Origin: Nymphaea colorata
Taxonomy: Eukaryota; Streptophyta; Magnoliopsida; Nymphaeales; Nymphaeaceae
Length of the DNA: 60,000 nt
Assembly (NCBI RefSeq): GCF_008831285.2
Contig: NC_045144.1
Span: forward strand, 15,861,858 to 15,921,857
Direction: 5' to 3'
Below are positions 1 to 12,796 of this stretch, piece after piece (position 1 is the first letter of the stretch; each line of letters opens with the position of its first letter). The notes beneath the pieces are model-generated. The model did no database searches. It saw only the letters and a program-made list of their open reading frames with translations, and had not been told where the DNA came from. The position numbers were made by a program, and so were the translations under genes.

Positions 1-1
1 A

Positions 2-1502
2 GGTGGGCCTTCGGTCCAAGCAGCTTACATGAACCAATTTCAGGCTGACATGAGAGCATTTTTGGAATCCAGAGCTAAGGAACTTGTAGAAGGAGGACTT
101 CTTTCCCTTCTGTTTGTATGTCGGCAAGAAAATATGGAGCCAAATCAGTCTACCGATCATTTTTTTACTCAAACTTTGGAGCCCATATTGAAGGAGCTTA
201 TACTTGAGGTATTGTTGATTAGTTTATATAAATAAGTCGAACCATGCATGGAAAGCGTTTGATCGTAAAGGGTTTCACCTGTCAAAGGGTGTTTATAAAC
301 ATTTTCTAGCATGAGTTTCTAATTTACTGATAAATAATAAAAGTGTACAATATTGAACTTTTCTAAGTTCCAGCTATTAAGTGTTATAAAGCTAAGACTG
401 CTGTGCAAATCATTCTCCCTAGCCCATATTTGTAAAGATCATAAAGTTGGAGAACTCTTCCAAGGAGATTAATTATTCAAATGCAGTATATCATCTGTGT
501 ATACTTACATTTAGGGTTGCACATGAGCCAAGTCCAGCCACCTTGAACTCGAGCTCACCTCAAACTCGAGTGGAGCTCCATACAACAGGCTCGAGCCTTA
601 CTCGACAATATGACCTTGAGCTTGGCTCATTGAACTTGTTTAACTCGTTTATATTAAGCATGTTTCATTTATTTTAACTTGTTTAAGTCATCTAACTGGT
701 TTATTTGCTTCTCATTTAACTATTATTTCATTATATTTCAGAGTTCATTATGTAGTTGAGCCGAGTCAAGTTTAAAAAAGCTGAGTAGTTATAACTCAAA
801 TTCAACTCGTTTAACATTTCAAGCATACATTTGGATTCGAGCTTGACTCATTTACAAAGAACTCAAGTACAAGTCAAGTTTTGAAAAGGGACTTCGAGTC
901 GAGCTATAGCTACCTCGACTCATTGCACATCCCTACTTTCATTTGGTGATCAAATACATACTTATCTTTCAAAGAGAATTACTTTTCAACTCAAATATAT
1001 ATGGAAACATTTGGATGTGTTAGACACAATGTGGCATTGAATTTGGAGCCCATTCTTTTTTTATATACTAAAATGTATTATACTAGCTTCACATTTTGAA
1101 GCAATGCAGGGCAAGATGAAGGAGGAAGAGTTGGATTCTTTTCAGATGCCCATGTACGTGCCTACAATTGAAGAGTTTCAGGAAGTGGTGGAAATGAACG
1201 GTGATTTCACAATCCGTGTAGCTAAAGAGATTGTTGATCAAGGGATGATATTAGAAAGTGGAGAGAACATTAATGTTGATTTTGAAGTCTATCTTCAACA
1301 ATTATCTAGATCTGCTAGTTCTGCCTCAAAATCTGTACTTGGAGAGCTGCTAAGGAGCTACTTTGGTGAGGAGATCCTAGAAGAAATATTTGAAAGATTT
1401 CCTCAACAAGTATTCCAATATTACCGCGCTCTTGGTTGCAAGCCTTCAATTCCCTATGGCTTCTTCATTTTGCAACTAAAACCACGCAGCATGATCACTT
1501 AA
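2..1502 (+). CDS. SABATH-family carboxyl methyltransferase, last two exons (partial gene)
   Basis: SABATH enzymes transfer a methyl group from S-adenosylmethionine to the carboxyl group of small acids such as salicylate, benzoate, jasmonate or gibberellin, in the cytosol. Two exons are visible: 2-208 (open from the window edge, ending at a GAG|GT donor) and 1110-1502 (after a TGCAG acceptor, stop at 1500-1502), both phase 0. The first contains FQADMRAFLESRAKELV followed by a Gly-Gly turn, a hallmark segment of the family. The second contains LDSFQMPMYVPTIEEFQ and ends IPYGFFILQLKPR, matching the family's usual C-terminus. About 199 C-terminal residues are present of a normal 350-390; the SAM-binding N-terminus is off the left edge. 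A MITE lies in the intron. AATAAA at about 1674 may be the polyadenylation signal. The family call is confident. The substrate cannot be inferred because most active-site residues lie outside the window. Confidence 0.85.
512..935. mobile_element. hAT-type MITE in the SABATH intron
   Basis: The element begins TAGGGTTGCACATGAG and ends in the imperfect inverse (reverse complement TAGGGATGTGCAATGAG). It is flanked by an 8-bp near-duplication, CTTACATT at 504-511 and CTTTCATT at 936-943. The 424-bp interior is full of CTCGAG/GAGTCGAG-like words and codes for nothing. TIRs starting TAGGG with 8-bp duplications fit hAT MITEs. A related fragment lies at 35452-35605. Confidence 0.75.
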
Positions 1503-2027
1503 AGCATAAATCCTCTTTCAATTAGTCAACGTCAAATAGTTAATGGGTTATAGATGAATATTGTCAAGCCCAAGTATAATGTGGGCACGTTATCAAAATG
1601 TTATGTTTGAATAAGTGTCTTGCAAGTATTGAAATGGTCAAGTGTTGAAATGTCTCAATACCTCACTTAACCTCAATAAATCCAATAGTGTCGGTTGGAA
1701 CATTATGTGATTATTTGATGTTAATAAACATTATATGATGAAGTGCATCTAGTTTGGCCTCTTTCCAAAATTAGGAAAGTATGTAAACCCCCGACCAACA
1801 TGTTAAAAACTTTTTAAAATTATTAATATGGCATTTTTATTAATTTGTCTAGTAAAAGTATTGTAGAAAGAATTTTAGATAACAGCTTTAGTGTTAGACA
1901 ATATTGACGTCTAAGAATTGTTTGTTTAATTTTCTTCAAGGGAAGGCACATTAAATTTAGTCCCAATTACTTTTCTGCAATCTTTGATTCTAGAAGCTCC
2001 CATGAAGTGGCCTATTCATGTATTCAC
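1503..2027. other. 3' flank of the SABATH gene, no gene seen
   Basis: AT-rich sequence with an AATAAA near 1674. I see no coding segment, tandem array or TIR pair here. Confidence 0.5.
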
Positions 2028-2356
2028 ATGAGTACATTGAATTCAATTGGTTGGGTGTGGTTTGTGTGTATATCATAGACATTATTCTCACAAAGTACAT
2101 GAAAAATGTTGACCAATATAGCCTTTTACCAGGTAAACCATCTTTTCATAAATTGACATGAGTACATGGGTTTCAATTGGTTCGGTGTGGTTGGTGTGCA
2201 TGCTATGTAAATGGTTGATGTGCATGTCATGCATTGACATGAGTATGAAAAAGTATACGGAAAATGTTCTCTCAATTTTGGTGTGGTTTGTGTGCACATT
2301 AGTAGCATATGTACACATAATTTCACAATGTAGATGGAAAATGTTTCGCTAATCTT
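2028..2356. repeat. diverged tandem repeat, about 2.5 copies
   Basis: Copies start near 2028 (CATGAGTACATTGAATTCAA), 2157 (CATGAGTACATGGGTTTCAA) and, partially, about 2277 (GGTGTGGTTTGTGTGCA). Each carries GGTGTGGTTNGTGTG and ends near a GAAAATGTT word. The unit is about 120-130 bp and strongly diverged. The short open frames inside it are by-products of the repeat. Confidence 0.55.
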
Positions 2357-2839
2357 GGAGTCATCTTTTAGTTAAATGGTGTCGTGATCACTGCATAGCA
2401 TAATTTGTCATTTTGTTTTCATCTTTAAACAAGCTTTGTCGATTGGATGGATGGAACTATTCTACCATCAAAGGTAGAAGCCCATAGCATTGAACTCTTC
2501 ACTTTCTTAAAGTTCATAGTGTTCAACCTCCTCATTAGGTGGATGGAATCCCCACTAGCATTTCTATGTAATTCAATACATAATCATGGGCATATCCCTC
2601 TTCCCCACTTTTGAGCCCACCTAATTTCTACTACTGTCACATTCAATAAATGTCAACGTCATCAACAAACTCACAGGTCTATTATTAATGCTAAGCTTCA
2701 ATATGAGCCTATAACAATATCACATATGAATGCATGCCAAGTGTGTGGATGTGATTTGTATGTTAAGAAATAAAAGACTTTCCCTTTGAATGATTGTAGT
2801 CCATGTAGGAAAAAAAGTACTACCTAAACGTGCAGCCAC

Positions 2840-2896
2840 ATTCTTGTATAAAATTCTCTATGTAATGAAGAATTATAGTGCATTTTATACAAGAAT
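2840..2896. repeat. perfect 15-bp inverted repeat (hairpin)
   Basis: ATTCTTGTATAAAAT at 2840-2854 is exactly inverted at 2882-2896, with a 27-nt spacer. Homology does not extend beyond the arms and no target duplication is evident. It could be a remnant of a small foldback element. Confidence 0.6.
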
Positions 2897-2963
2897 TTGT
2901 CTTGCAGGATTGCTGGCAGCAAATTCTTTCTTGTGTCAAGTACAATTGCTCAAAGTCAAGCAT

Positions 2964-3206
2964 TTACTTTCCCAACATAATATCTTCGTTGTAGCGAATG
3001 CTTTCTGTAGATGATAGAATCTTGCCACTTTTCTTCTTACGAACCATCATGAGTCTTGAGAACTCAGACCACATCATTGAGTTAGTATACACTTGGATTA
3101 AGTTGCCTAATATGGTTGGACCATATCCTTGAGTCTGCATATGCTCGGAAAAGATGTCACCGAAGTCCATCCAGGCTACTCTGATGACACCATTGAAGTC
3201 TATTCA
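2964..3206 (-). CDS. unrecognised open segment, possible exon
   Basis: The minus strand is open for about 80 codons (ATG at 3170-3168, but open further upstream to 3206) and ends in a stop at 2964-2966. The translation is protein-like and not of simple composition, with segments such as GYGPTILGNLIQVYTNSMMW and VRKKKSGKILSSTESIRYNE. I do not recognise the family. It could be the last exon of a host gene, a transposon fragment, or chance. No matching upstream exon was found, and no repeat structure was identified around it. Confidence 0.25.
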
Positions 3207-5048
3207 AGATTCGAAAAATCCTTGAGGAAGTAATAGATTTATATGCTAAGGGAATTGGGCATGCACCCAAGGCCTCAAAACATCAACATTCAACCTTTTT
3301 CTACAACTTGGGACAAAGTGGACCTCTTTCTAGCAAAATTGTGCCCCAAAGAAGCAACCAGATAACTAGTTAGCATGCACCTAAAATCTGAAATTTATAA
3401 GAGGCCAAAATATGAGGCATCAAAAACATACCGTAAATGGTACTTGCAGACCAAGAAATACTGATATTGGTTAATACCATAATTGTGTAAAGATTTTATT
3501 ATAAATCATGAACTGTCAACTCCCATTTTAAGTAATTTTTTGGTTGAAAAATAGCTGAGCCAAATGACAAATAGTTTGCTAACCATAGAAAAAGTACAAG
3601 AGAAGATATTGTGATGAAAAGTTTTGAGAATAGTGAATTGTCTACACCAAGTAGTAAACCATCTATTTCTATAGTTGAGCATTGTAGGGCCTATTTGCAA
3701 CTGCCCAAACTATTCGCTATTTCACTTTTCTTTTATTATAAATAGTGCAATTTGAGAATATTTGCCAAGTATCCCTAGCTCTATGCTCTCTTGACTATTC
3801 TAACCTCATTTGTCCTTCAATTCCCTTATTTTTCTAATCTTTTTTCTTTTTAATAGACCAGATAGCCAAATTATCTCTTGATTAGCTTGCTATACAACGA
3901 TTTTACCTATTATCCAAACAAGAAGAAATCATCAAATCTAGAGGGCGCCATTCTAAGATGGAGTCAAAATGAGGTTAATTAATGACTTTTCCCTGCAGAT
4001 TTTGTAAAAAAAAAATTCAAAATTTTAAAAGAGGAGATTAAATAAAATCTGATATTTTACAAAGCTTCAAAGTATCAAACTTAATCTCTCTCAAATTTTT
4101 GAACTTTTTATAGCACTTTACAATGAAATAAAGGAAGCCCCAACTTCTTAGGCACCCTTTAATAACCAACAAGAAAACCATCCAATCAACTTGCATTAAA
4201 TAAAAATCAAAGTTTCAAAATCACATTTAAAATGACATAAATAATCCGATTTCCGAAAACTAATATGAAAAAAAAAAGATAAAATAAAATCATTTGTTCC
4301 GCAAAATCTTTTCCTTCTAGGTACCACATAGGCATTCAAAGAGATGCCCTCTCGCCCAAGCTATAAAAAATAAAGACAAAGTAGAGGGTTCCATAGTATT
4401 TGTAGACCAATCTGGTGCCCTGTAGGCAAGTAAAATGAGAAAACAAAAGACTGAATTGAGAAAGCTCAAATGAGAAGGTCAACACTGAAATATTGCTAAC
4501 AACCAATTTTTTGATAGGCAAGCTTGGATTGGGCAGAGCCTACAATTTCGTGCTAAGTGCCTCAAGTAAGAAACTATTACATCTTAACTTCCTTCAACTT
4601 AATGTCTTAAGCCAATACCCTAATCAAGTAGACAGAGATCCTATTGGTAGGTACTTTCATTATATTTTGTGTTTTTTCAACAAAGTGATGTCTTTTAGAA
4701 TTTTGGCAGTTCACCAACCAGAATCCACTCTCGTTCTTACCTTGGGCTTCAATAATCTTATTGCATTTCTATGGATCAAAAGATGACAGACTGATAAACA
4801 AGTTAGTAATTTAAAAATTTTGCTTGTGCTATTATCATTAGAATCACATGTAGAAATAACACAAATAAGCATTCATCTTGTATGAAGGGAGAAAAGAAAA
4901 AGAATTCAGAAAGTAACAGACACTTCTAGCGAAAAGAAAAATCATAACGATCTAAGCCACTAGGCTTACAGACAGTTCATTAAGAATAAGAGCTAAAACA
5001 GAAACCTCCACCTACATGGCCAAATCATACGCACAAATTCTCACATTT
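3207..5048. other. intergenic sequence, no gene seen
   Basis: AT-rich, with poly-A/T runs (for example 4008-4016 and 4268-4278). The few open frames of about 60-97 codons here resemble nothing I know and have no supporting splice or repeat context. Confidence 0.5.
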
Positions 5049-5147
5049 TCAAATTTTCTGGGCATTGACTGCAAAGGAGGTAAAAAAGCTCATCTCTCTG
5101 GAAACCTCTTCGGCCTCTTTTGAGGACCTTGCACAGTTCACAAAAAT
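5049..5147 (-). CDS. possible terminal exon, unknown product
   Basis: On the minus strand a pyrimidine-rich tract ending TTTCTTTCAG (acceptor at 5148-5150) is followed by 32 open codons (IFVNCARSSKEAEEVSRE, then MSFFTSFAVNAQKI) and a stop at 5049-5051. The good acceptor and biased composition suggest a real or relict last exon. Any upstream exon would lie beyond the Copia element inserted at 5281. I do not recognise the protein, and it may be chance. Confidence 0.2.
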   Translation of the reverse strand: MFVNCARSSKEAEEVSREMSFFTSFAVNAQKI

Positions 5148-5280
5148 CTGAAAGAAATAATTAAACAAAAAATGAAGAGGAAAAAAGAGTGAACCAATGC
5201 ATTGCCTAAACGTGACACAAAGAAAAAAAAATGGTCTTTTTAAAAACTAGTTGCTTTTCCACTTAACTATTTACAAAAAA

Positions 5281-5515
5281 GTTCAAGAGTATATCTGAAA
5301 TATTAGAAAGGTAGAGAGGATGTCTTTAAATTTCTTTATAGTTGTTGGACCTTTTTTGTAAAGTGTGCACCGCCTGCCCTAATCTCTTTTAAAGGAGATT
5401 AGGGTTACATTAATCATAATCTTTTTTTGCTCTCTCTCTCTCCTATCGCAACATCTCTATCTCTCTCTCGTTCTCCTTTCCTCAATATCTCTCTCATCTC
5501 CCTCTATCTACAACA
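5281..5515 (+). repeat. 5' LTR of the first Copia element
   Basis: Starts GTTCAAGAGTATATCTGAAA and ends CTACAACA just before the primer-binding site. It matches 10716-10959. The 3' part is a (CT)n-rich tract, the likely 5' untranslated part of the transcript. Confidence 0.9.
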
Positions 5516-5528
5516 TGGTATCAGAGCC
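5516..5528 (+). other. primer-binding site (initiator Met-tRNA type)
   Basis: TGGTATCAGAGCC follows the 5' LTR directly. It is the standard plant Copia priming site, complementary to the 3' end of initiator methionine tRNA. Confidence 0.9.
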
Positions 5529-5739
5529 CTAGATCTAGGACTGTGCTATCTAGGGTTTCACGTTCCTTCCTTCATCTCTCGCATCTTCCTCCAAGTTAGG
5601 GTTCAAGTCTATATTTTTCTACTTATTTCAAGAAAAGCAAGTAATCTTTTTGGTGAAAGGGGCTAATCACGTTTAACATGTAGAAACGTCATTAGCACCC
5701 TTGTGTTGCTGTTGTCGTGGAAGACATGAAGAAACGTTG

Positions 5740-6440
5740 ATGAAGTTGCTCCCGTGGAAGAAGATGGTGGATCTGATCAGGATGTATCAGATCTGAGATT
5801 CTGTTGTAATGGAAGAATATTTATGTCGCTCAGATCTTTTTATGAGATCTGATTTTCTGCTGGCGTAGAAGAAAATCTATGAAGTCATGTATCAGATCTG
5901 CCCTAAACAGATTTGATTTTTCTGATTTTTTGTTGTTGTGGAAGAAGATCTGTGACGTTATATATCAGATCTGCCCTTTTGCAGCTGTGTGTGGAGTCAC
6001 GTCACTGTTTGAAGATGCAGTTTGACATGAGGATCAATATCTGCAAATTGTGAATGTGAAATCAATAAAGTGAGGCTTTGTAAGGTGTGGACTGCTGCTA
6101 ATCATACGTACAAGATATTTCAGTTGATGTGGTTGATTTCTTTGTCGTGTGGACAACAAGTTTTATTAGAAACAACAGTATTTAGGAGTAGCTGCAGTCT
6201 TTTTTCGTTGGGTAAGAAGTTTCAGTAATCGACTGAAACAGTTGGTTCCATATTGCTGCCAATTTATAAATTTTCAGATATGATATCAGAATTATACGGT
6301 TGGTTCTATATTGCTGCCTATTTTATAAATTTCCAGATCTTCCTGTTTGAGAAAGTTTCAGATATTGCTACCTGTTTGAGAAAGTTTCAGATATTGCTTC
6401 CTGTTTGAGATATTGCTTCCTGTTGTTCGAGAAAGTTTTA
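5740..6440 (+). repeat. repetitive leader of the first Copia element
   Basis: Between the primer-binding site and gag, words such as TCAGATCTG with GAAGAAGAT recur at roughly 70-bp spacing (about 5750-5965). A second unit, TTTGAGAAAGTTTCAGATATT, recurs at 6348-6430. No coding potential is seen. Confidence 0.6.
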
Positions 6441-6626
6441 GATTTGACATTGGAGTCACAAGCCTCTATTCCAAATTTGTTTGTCTTGCTGTTGATCCTT
6501 TATCTCTGATATTAGTGGAAAGTATCTCTGATATTAGTGGACAATATATTACGTTTTTCAAATCTGTGAATTACAGCTACATCCTAGACTCTTAATGTGT
6601 GCACCACTTGGGTCTTCTTCATTACT

Positions 6627-7562
6627 ATGACTGAAAATAGTAAATCTAAGGGCTCTACTGAATACAAGATGACTGGAAATTCCTTCTCTTATGGAACCAG
6701 GATAAAGCTTAATGGTTCAAATTATGAAATATGATCTAGAGTGTTCATAATATTTGTAGCTGGTCATAAGAAAAAATACCTTGAAGATGATAAACCCACT
6801 GAGAAAAAAGGAAAATATGCAGCATGGAATGAAGATCATTACATTGTTATGTCTTGGATTATGAATAGTGTGGAGTCCCATATAGCTCCAATTATTGCAT
6901 ATTATACCAAGGCCAAAGATATGTAGTCTTTCTTGAGGAAAACATACTTACATGCCACTAATGTAATTAAGATTCTACAATCGGAAGAAGAGTTATGCAA
7001 CATATGGCAAGGGGATCAGGACCTATCTCAATATTTTGCTACATTGACTGCTGCATATGAACAGTTAAAAACTCTTCGCCCACCTTGCCAACATTGTTAT
7101 GCATCACACTTTGAAATCGGTATGGTAGCGAAGTTTTTATCTGGCTTATCTCCAGAATACTCTACGACAAAGTCTCAAATTCTCATAGGCAGTGATCTTC
7201 TAGATTTAGCAGACACATATAATAGGCTGAGTCGTCATGCAGTCACTCTTTCTTAGACTATGCATGACACACCCGTCCCTGCACTGGTGATGTCAGGAGG
7301 ACGGCGCCATAGTTCTTTTGGTGGCACAAAGGGACGTAGTACAGGCCGTGGTGCAGGACGCGACATATTCCAGTGCTCTTATTGTAGCAAAGTGGGTCAT
7401 CTAGAGGATCGTTGTTGGGACAGACACCATCACCTCCTTTCTAGCGCTTCCTCTGGACGTGGTGGAGGTAGAATCACCACAAGAAAAGGTCCCTCCTCAT
7501 CTCGGCAGCTCATTCAAAGACAACAATATCTATGGTTGAGTCCTCTAATACTACAGTTATAG
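6627..7562 (+). pseudogene. Copia gag remnant with zinc knuckle
   Basis: A gag-like frame starts near 6627 and is interrupted by a stop at about 6732 (TGA where Trp is expected), another near 6924 (TAG), and one at 7254-7256. The UBN2/Retrotran_gag_2-type body is visible at 6741-7256. A CCHC zinc knuckle (CSYCSKVGHLEDRC, 7374-7415) follows an Arg/Gly-rich linker. Gag would form the virus-like particle and the knuckle would bind RNA. It is dead because of the internal stops. Confidence 0.85.
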
Positions 7563-7606
7563 ACTTCGCATTCTCTGTTGGTGCTCCTACTGATGATCTA
7601 GGTATT

Positions 7607-8830
7607 ACATGAATGATAGATTCTGACCCTTCTAGACATTGTTGTAATCAACCATATCATTTTTCATCATTTGTCAGATTCTCTACACCACATGTTAGGT
7701 TGGTTGATGGCAAGCTATCCTCTGTTTTAGGCAGTGGTGATATCTACCTTCCACATTTAGACACTATTTCTCATGTGTTATATGCTCCTCAATTTCCTGT
7801 TAACCTGTTATAAGCAGCTTGCTATTGACTTACAGTGTAAAGTCATTTTTGACCTTGGCTCTTGTTCTTTTCAGGACTTACCAACTGGGAAGATGATTGG
7901 TGGCGGCCATGAACGTGAGAGACTTTATTTTCTATCAATTCCAGTTGATGTTGCTGCATCTTCAGTCCCTTCGAAGCCTTCTCCTATCCAATGGCATCTC
8001 AGACTGGATCATCCATCAGTACCAAAACTTCATCGCCTGTTTCTAGATATTCCTGCATCAAAATCCTTCTTATGTGATGCTTGTCAGTTGGGCAAGCATA
8101 CACGAATAAGCTTTCCTTTGAGTCAGAGTCTGTTTGATCTCATTCATGTGGATGTATGGAGTTCTAGTCGAGTTCCTTTTCGGTCATGTTTCCAATATCT
8201 TGTTTTAGTTTATGATTTTACTAGAGTTAGTTGAGTTTTCTTGTTAAGGGAAAGATCTGAAGTCATATGTATTCTTCAGAAATTTGTCATGGAAATAAAA
8301 ACTCAGTTTGATCTCACTGTCAAAAATATTTGCACTAATAATGCTCTTGAATTCAAGTATTCCATTCTACTTTAGTTTTATGTCAATCATGAAATTCACC
8401 CTCAATATACTTGTCTGCATGTGTTCCAATAAAATGGTGTAGCCAAACGCAAACATCGACAACTCCTAAATGTGGCTCACACCCTTATGCTACATTCTCA
8501 CATGTCTGCCTATTTTTGGGGTGATGTTATTCTTACTGCATGTGACCTCACCAATAGACTACCCTCTTCTTCCATCCAAGAACAAATTCCCATCCAAATT
8601 CTGTATCCAAGGCATCCATTATTTCATTTACCTCCTAAAGTATTTGGATGCACTTGCTTTGCTCATATCCTAGGCCCAAACAAAAATAAACTTGCTGCTC
8701 AAGCCATCAAATGTGTTTTTGGCTACTCGGTCAATAAAAAAGAATATAGATGCTTTGATCCCCTAATTAAAAAAGACATTATCAGTGCGGATGTTACCTT
8801 CTTTGAGTCTCGTCCTTATTTTTCCCCGTC
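7607..8830 (+). pseudogene. Copia protease and integrase remnants
   Basis: The protease region reads IDSDPSRH where an Asp-Ser-Gly-Ala active site is expected, so the catalytic motif itself is altered, and the frame is preceded by stops. The GAG-pre-integrase zinc region follows (HLRLDHPS at about 7993, then CDACQLGKH near 8074-8100). The first integrase catalytic Asp lies in LIHVDVW (about 8140-8160). The frame breaks at 8232-8234 and then continues in other frames, with the integrase C-terminal region at 8472-8830. Confidence 0.85.
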
Positions 8831-9199
8831 AAGTCCCTCTCAGTCTGAGATGCATGTCCCTGTACGTCTCCCTATTGCACCAGTGTCAATTGAGTCATTT
8901 CCACCATCTCCACCTACGTCACATGAACGTTTCCTTGATCCTCCATTGGTTTACACTCATCGTCTTGGTCCCTCTATCAACCATCCACCAACATCGTCTC
9001 CAGAGGTAAGCTCCACTGATAAGACTGACTCAGGTTTACATGATGACCATTCTGCAGCAGATCTCCCTATTGCCATTCGCAAGGGCAAGCGACAATGCAC
9101 ACTACATCCTATTTCTCGTTCTGTCTCTACTAACCATTTGAGTACTAGTTTGGTGAAGTTTGATCAAGCTCTATCTACTCATGTTATCCCATCTTCTCA

Positions 9200-10707
9200 A
9201 CATCAAGCCATGCTAGATTCACATTGGCGACTAGCTATGCAGGAGGAAATGGATGCTCTTCTTTTTTGAGAGACTTGAGATTTGGTGGATCCCTCGGTGC
9301 ACTGTGATGTGGTTGGATCACGATAGGTTTTCACTATCAAGTATCATTCTGATGGTTCAGTTGAAAGGTTCAAGGTACATCTTGTTGCAAAATAGTATAC
9401 CCAAACTTATGGCATTGACTTCTTTGAAACATTTTTGCCTGTAGCTCGGTTGGGCACTATTCGACTGATTATAGCTCTTGCAGTCCAGCGAGAGTGGCCT
9501 CTCTTTCAATTGGATGTGAAAAATGTCTTTTTATATGGAGATCTTTCTGAAACCGTCTATATGCAACAACTACCAGGTTTTGAGCAACAGAGGGATTGTT
9601 CCAAGGTATGCAAATTAAAGAGGGCTATTTATAGACTTAAACAGAGTCCTCATGCATGGTTCCAGCAGCTTACTGAAGTGTTATTTAAGTGTGGATTTTG
9701 CCAATCTCAGCTTGATTACCCATTGTTTATCAAGCGAGGCTCATCGAGTATGATGATATTGATTGTCTACGTGGATGATATCATTCTTACTGGGGAAAAT
9801 GATCAAGAGATAGCTCAAACAAAGGAGTTTTTACAGCGACACTTTGTTAAAAAGACATTGGACAGCTCCGTTATTTTCTCAGTATTGAGGTGGCTCGTAG
9901 TAATAAAGGAGTTGTAGTGTCTCAAAGGAAGTACGTTCTTGGTCTTCTGTAGGAAATATGATTATTGGGGGACAAACCTGTCACACTTCCTATGAATCCC
10001 CATATACATATACATGATGATGACTTAGAGCTGTTTGATTCTAGATCTTGCAGATCTCTGATAGGGAAACTATTATATTTAACTGTCACTCGCCCTGACA
10101 ATAGCTTTGCCATGAATAAATTAAGCCAGTTCATGGGAAAAACCTCGGAATGTATACTGGGATGCTGCTCTTATGATCATAAGGTACTTGAAATCAGCCC
10201 CGGAAAAGGGGTTATGGTGCAAAAGGGGAAAATGTGTTGACATCGAAGCATATAGTGATGCTGATTATGCAGCATCTGTAGATAACAAGAAGTCTACTAC
10301 AAGTTTTTGTGTCTTTGTGGAAGGTAATCTTATTTCCTTGAGGAGCAAGAAGCAAAATGTGGTGGTCTGATCTAGTGTTGAATCGAAATATAGGGCTATG
10401 ACTCAAATCTAGTGTTAGATCACTACTTTTAGAGTTTGGTGTTTCAATGAATCTCCCAATGAAGATGTATTGTGACAACAAGGCAGCTACACATATTGCT
10501 AACAATCTTGTCTTTCGTGAGATGACTAAACACATTGAAGTGGATTGCTATTATGTTCAGGACCTAGTTGAAGAAGAAATTGTTAGCACTATTCATGTCT
10601 CCTCAGAAGATCAGGCAGTTGATATCCTTACCAAAGTTCTTCCCATAGACGATTTCATGAGATGTTGTAACAAGCTGAGCATGATTGATATATATGCTCC
10701 AGCTTGA
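9200..10707 (+). pseudogene. Copia reverse transcriptase and RNase H remnants
   Basis: Reverse transcriptase segments lie in at least two frames. 9435-9917 contains FQLDVKNVFLYGDL, LKRAIYRLKQSPHAW and the catalytic YVDD at 9768-9779. RNase H follows at about 10220-10707 with EAYSDADYAAS and MYCDNKAATHIANN, ending shortly before the polypurine tract. A preceding stretch (8472-9266) gives the linker to RT. Frameshifts near 9270, 9920, 9956 and 10370 inactivate it. Confidence 0.88.
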
Positions 10708-10715
10708 GGGGGAGC

Positions 10716-10959
10716 GTTCAAGAGTATTTCTGAAATATTAGAAAGTTAGAGAGGATGTCTTTAAATATTTCTTTATAGTTGTTGGACCTTTTTTGTAAAG
10801 TGTGTACCGCCTGCCCTAATCTCTTCTAAAGGAGATTAGGGTTACATTAATCATAATCTTTTTTGGCGCTCTCTCTTTCCTATCGCAACATCTCTCTCTC
10901 TCTCTCACTCTCGTCCTCTCCTTTCCTCAACACCTCTTCGTCTTCCTCAATCTGCAACA
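10716..10959 (+). repeat. 3' LTR of the first Copia element
   Basis: Copy of 5281-5515, starting GTTCAAGAGTATTTCTGAAA and ending CTGCAACA. Differences from the 5' copy are scattered substitutions and small indels in the (CT)n-rich part. Confidence 0.9.
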
Positions 10960-12020
<1,061 letters not shown>

Positions 12021-12242
12021 CATGACTACTTCAAATGTTATTTAAGTTATTCTTATACTCGGCTTGGGATTCAACTTTAGATGGTTCTTAGAATTGAGGG
12101 GTTTTTTATGTGACAGCATGCTCTGTTCAGCCAGATATTCCTGGTTTGCTTTGTCCATACCTAAGCCAAAGCTGAAAAGCTAGGTGCACTCAAAGATAGC
12201 GCTTGGTAGCTAGAACATGTGCTCGAAGGAATCTCAAGTTTA

Positions 12243-12350
12243 TCTAAGAGAACAAGTTGTGATAGTGTTCAATGTTTGTTTGCAAGACTCCAGCTTGTCT
12301 AAGAGAACAAGTTGCGGTAGTGTGTTTGCAAGACTTAAAATGTTCACATT
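12243..12350. repeat. 55-bp imperfect tandem duplication
   Basis: TCTAAGAGAACAAGTTG occurs at about 12243 and 12298. Each copy is followed by a GTAGTG/ATAGTG word and TTTGCAAGACT. The second copy lacks part of the middle. Confidence 0.6.
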
Positions 12351-12796
12351 GTCCAGTGTTTGTTTGGACTAAATGCTCGAACTGACATATTGAACTCATG
12401 TTTTGCATCTCTCTCTCTCTTTCCATACATGGATGAATGACCGAAAATTTACATACCAATACAGACACGTGAAAAACAGGGGAGCCAACAAAACATGCAG
12501 TATGAAATAGACTGGATATCACAAAAACTGATTCAATCGTTTAACATGGTACATGAACACATGTGAGTACAAGACTACAAGTAGATACATGTTCTTGAAA
12601 GATTTGGGAGAATAATTTAATGTTAAAAGTGTCTACTATAGCATAAACTCGATGTCCCTGAAAACTCTTTAGTGGTATGAATAAGACGTCACAGAACCCA
12701 TCCATTTATGGCGTTGCTATACTATGCCACAAAATCGTAACAACATCACGGCATTCATTTGCATTTTTGGTGGCGTTTGTTATGCTCCCCAAAAAG

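Larger units (their letters stand above)
5281..10959 (+). mobile_element. Copia (Ty1) LTR retrotransposon, full length but degenerate
   Basis: Two LTRs (5281-5515 and 10716-10959) flank a primer-binding site, a long repetitive leader, and remains of gag, protease, integrase, reverse transcriptase and RNase H in that order. Integrase before RT is diagnostic of Copia. A polypurine tract (TGAGGGGGAG, 10705-10714) abuts the 3' LTR. Many stop codons and frameshifts break every domain, so it cannot encode working proteins. The LTR copies differ by scattered substitutions and short indels, so the insertion is not recent. The expected terminal TG is not intact at either LTR start, and the flanking A-rich bases give no clear 5-bp duplication. 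Confidence 0.93.

Noticed and set aside
5516-5528. tRNA-like TGGTATCAGAGCC words (also 28245 and, inverted, 25654)
   Set aside because: They are LTR-retrotransposon primer-binding sites, not tRNA genes. No cloverleaf can be formed around them.
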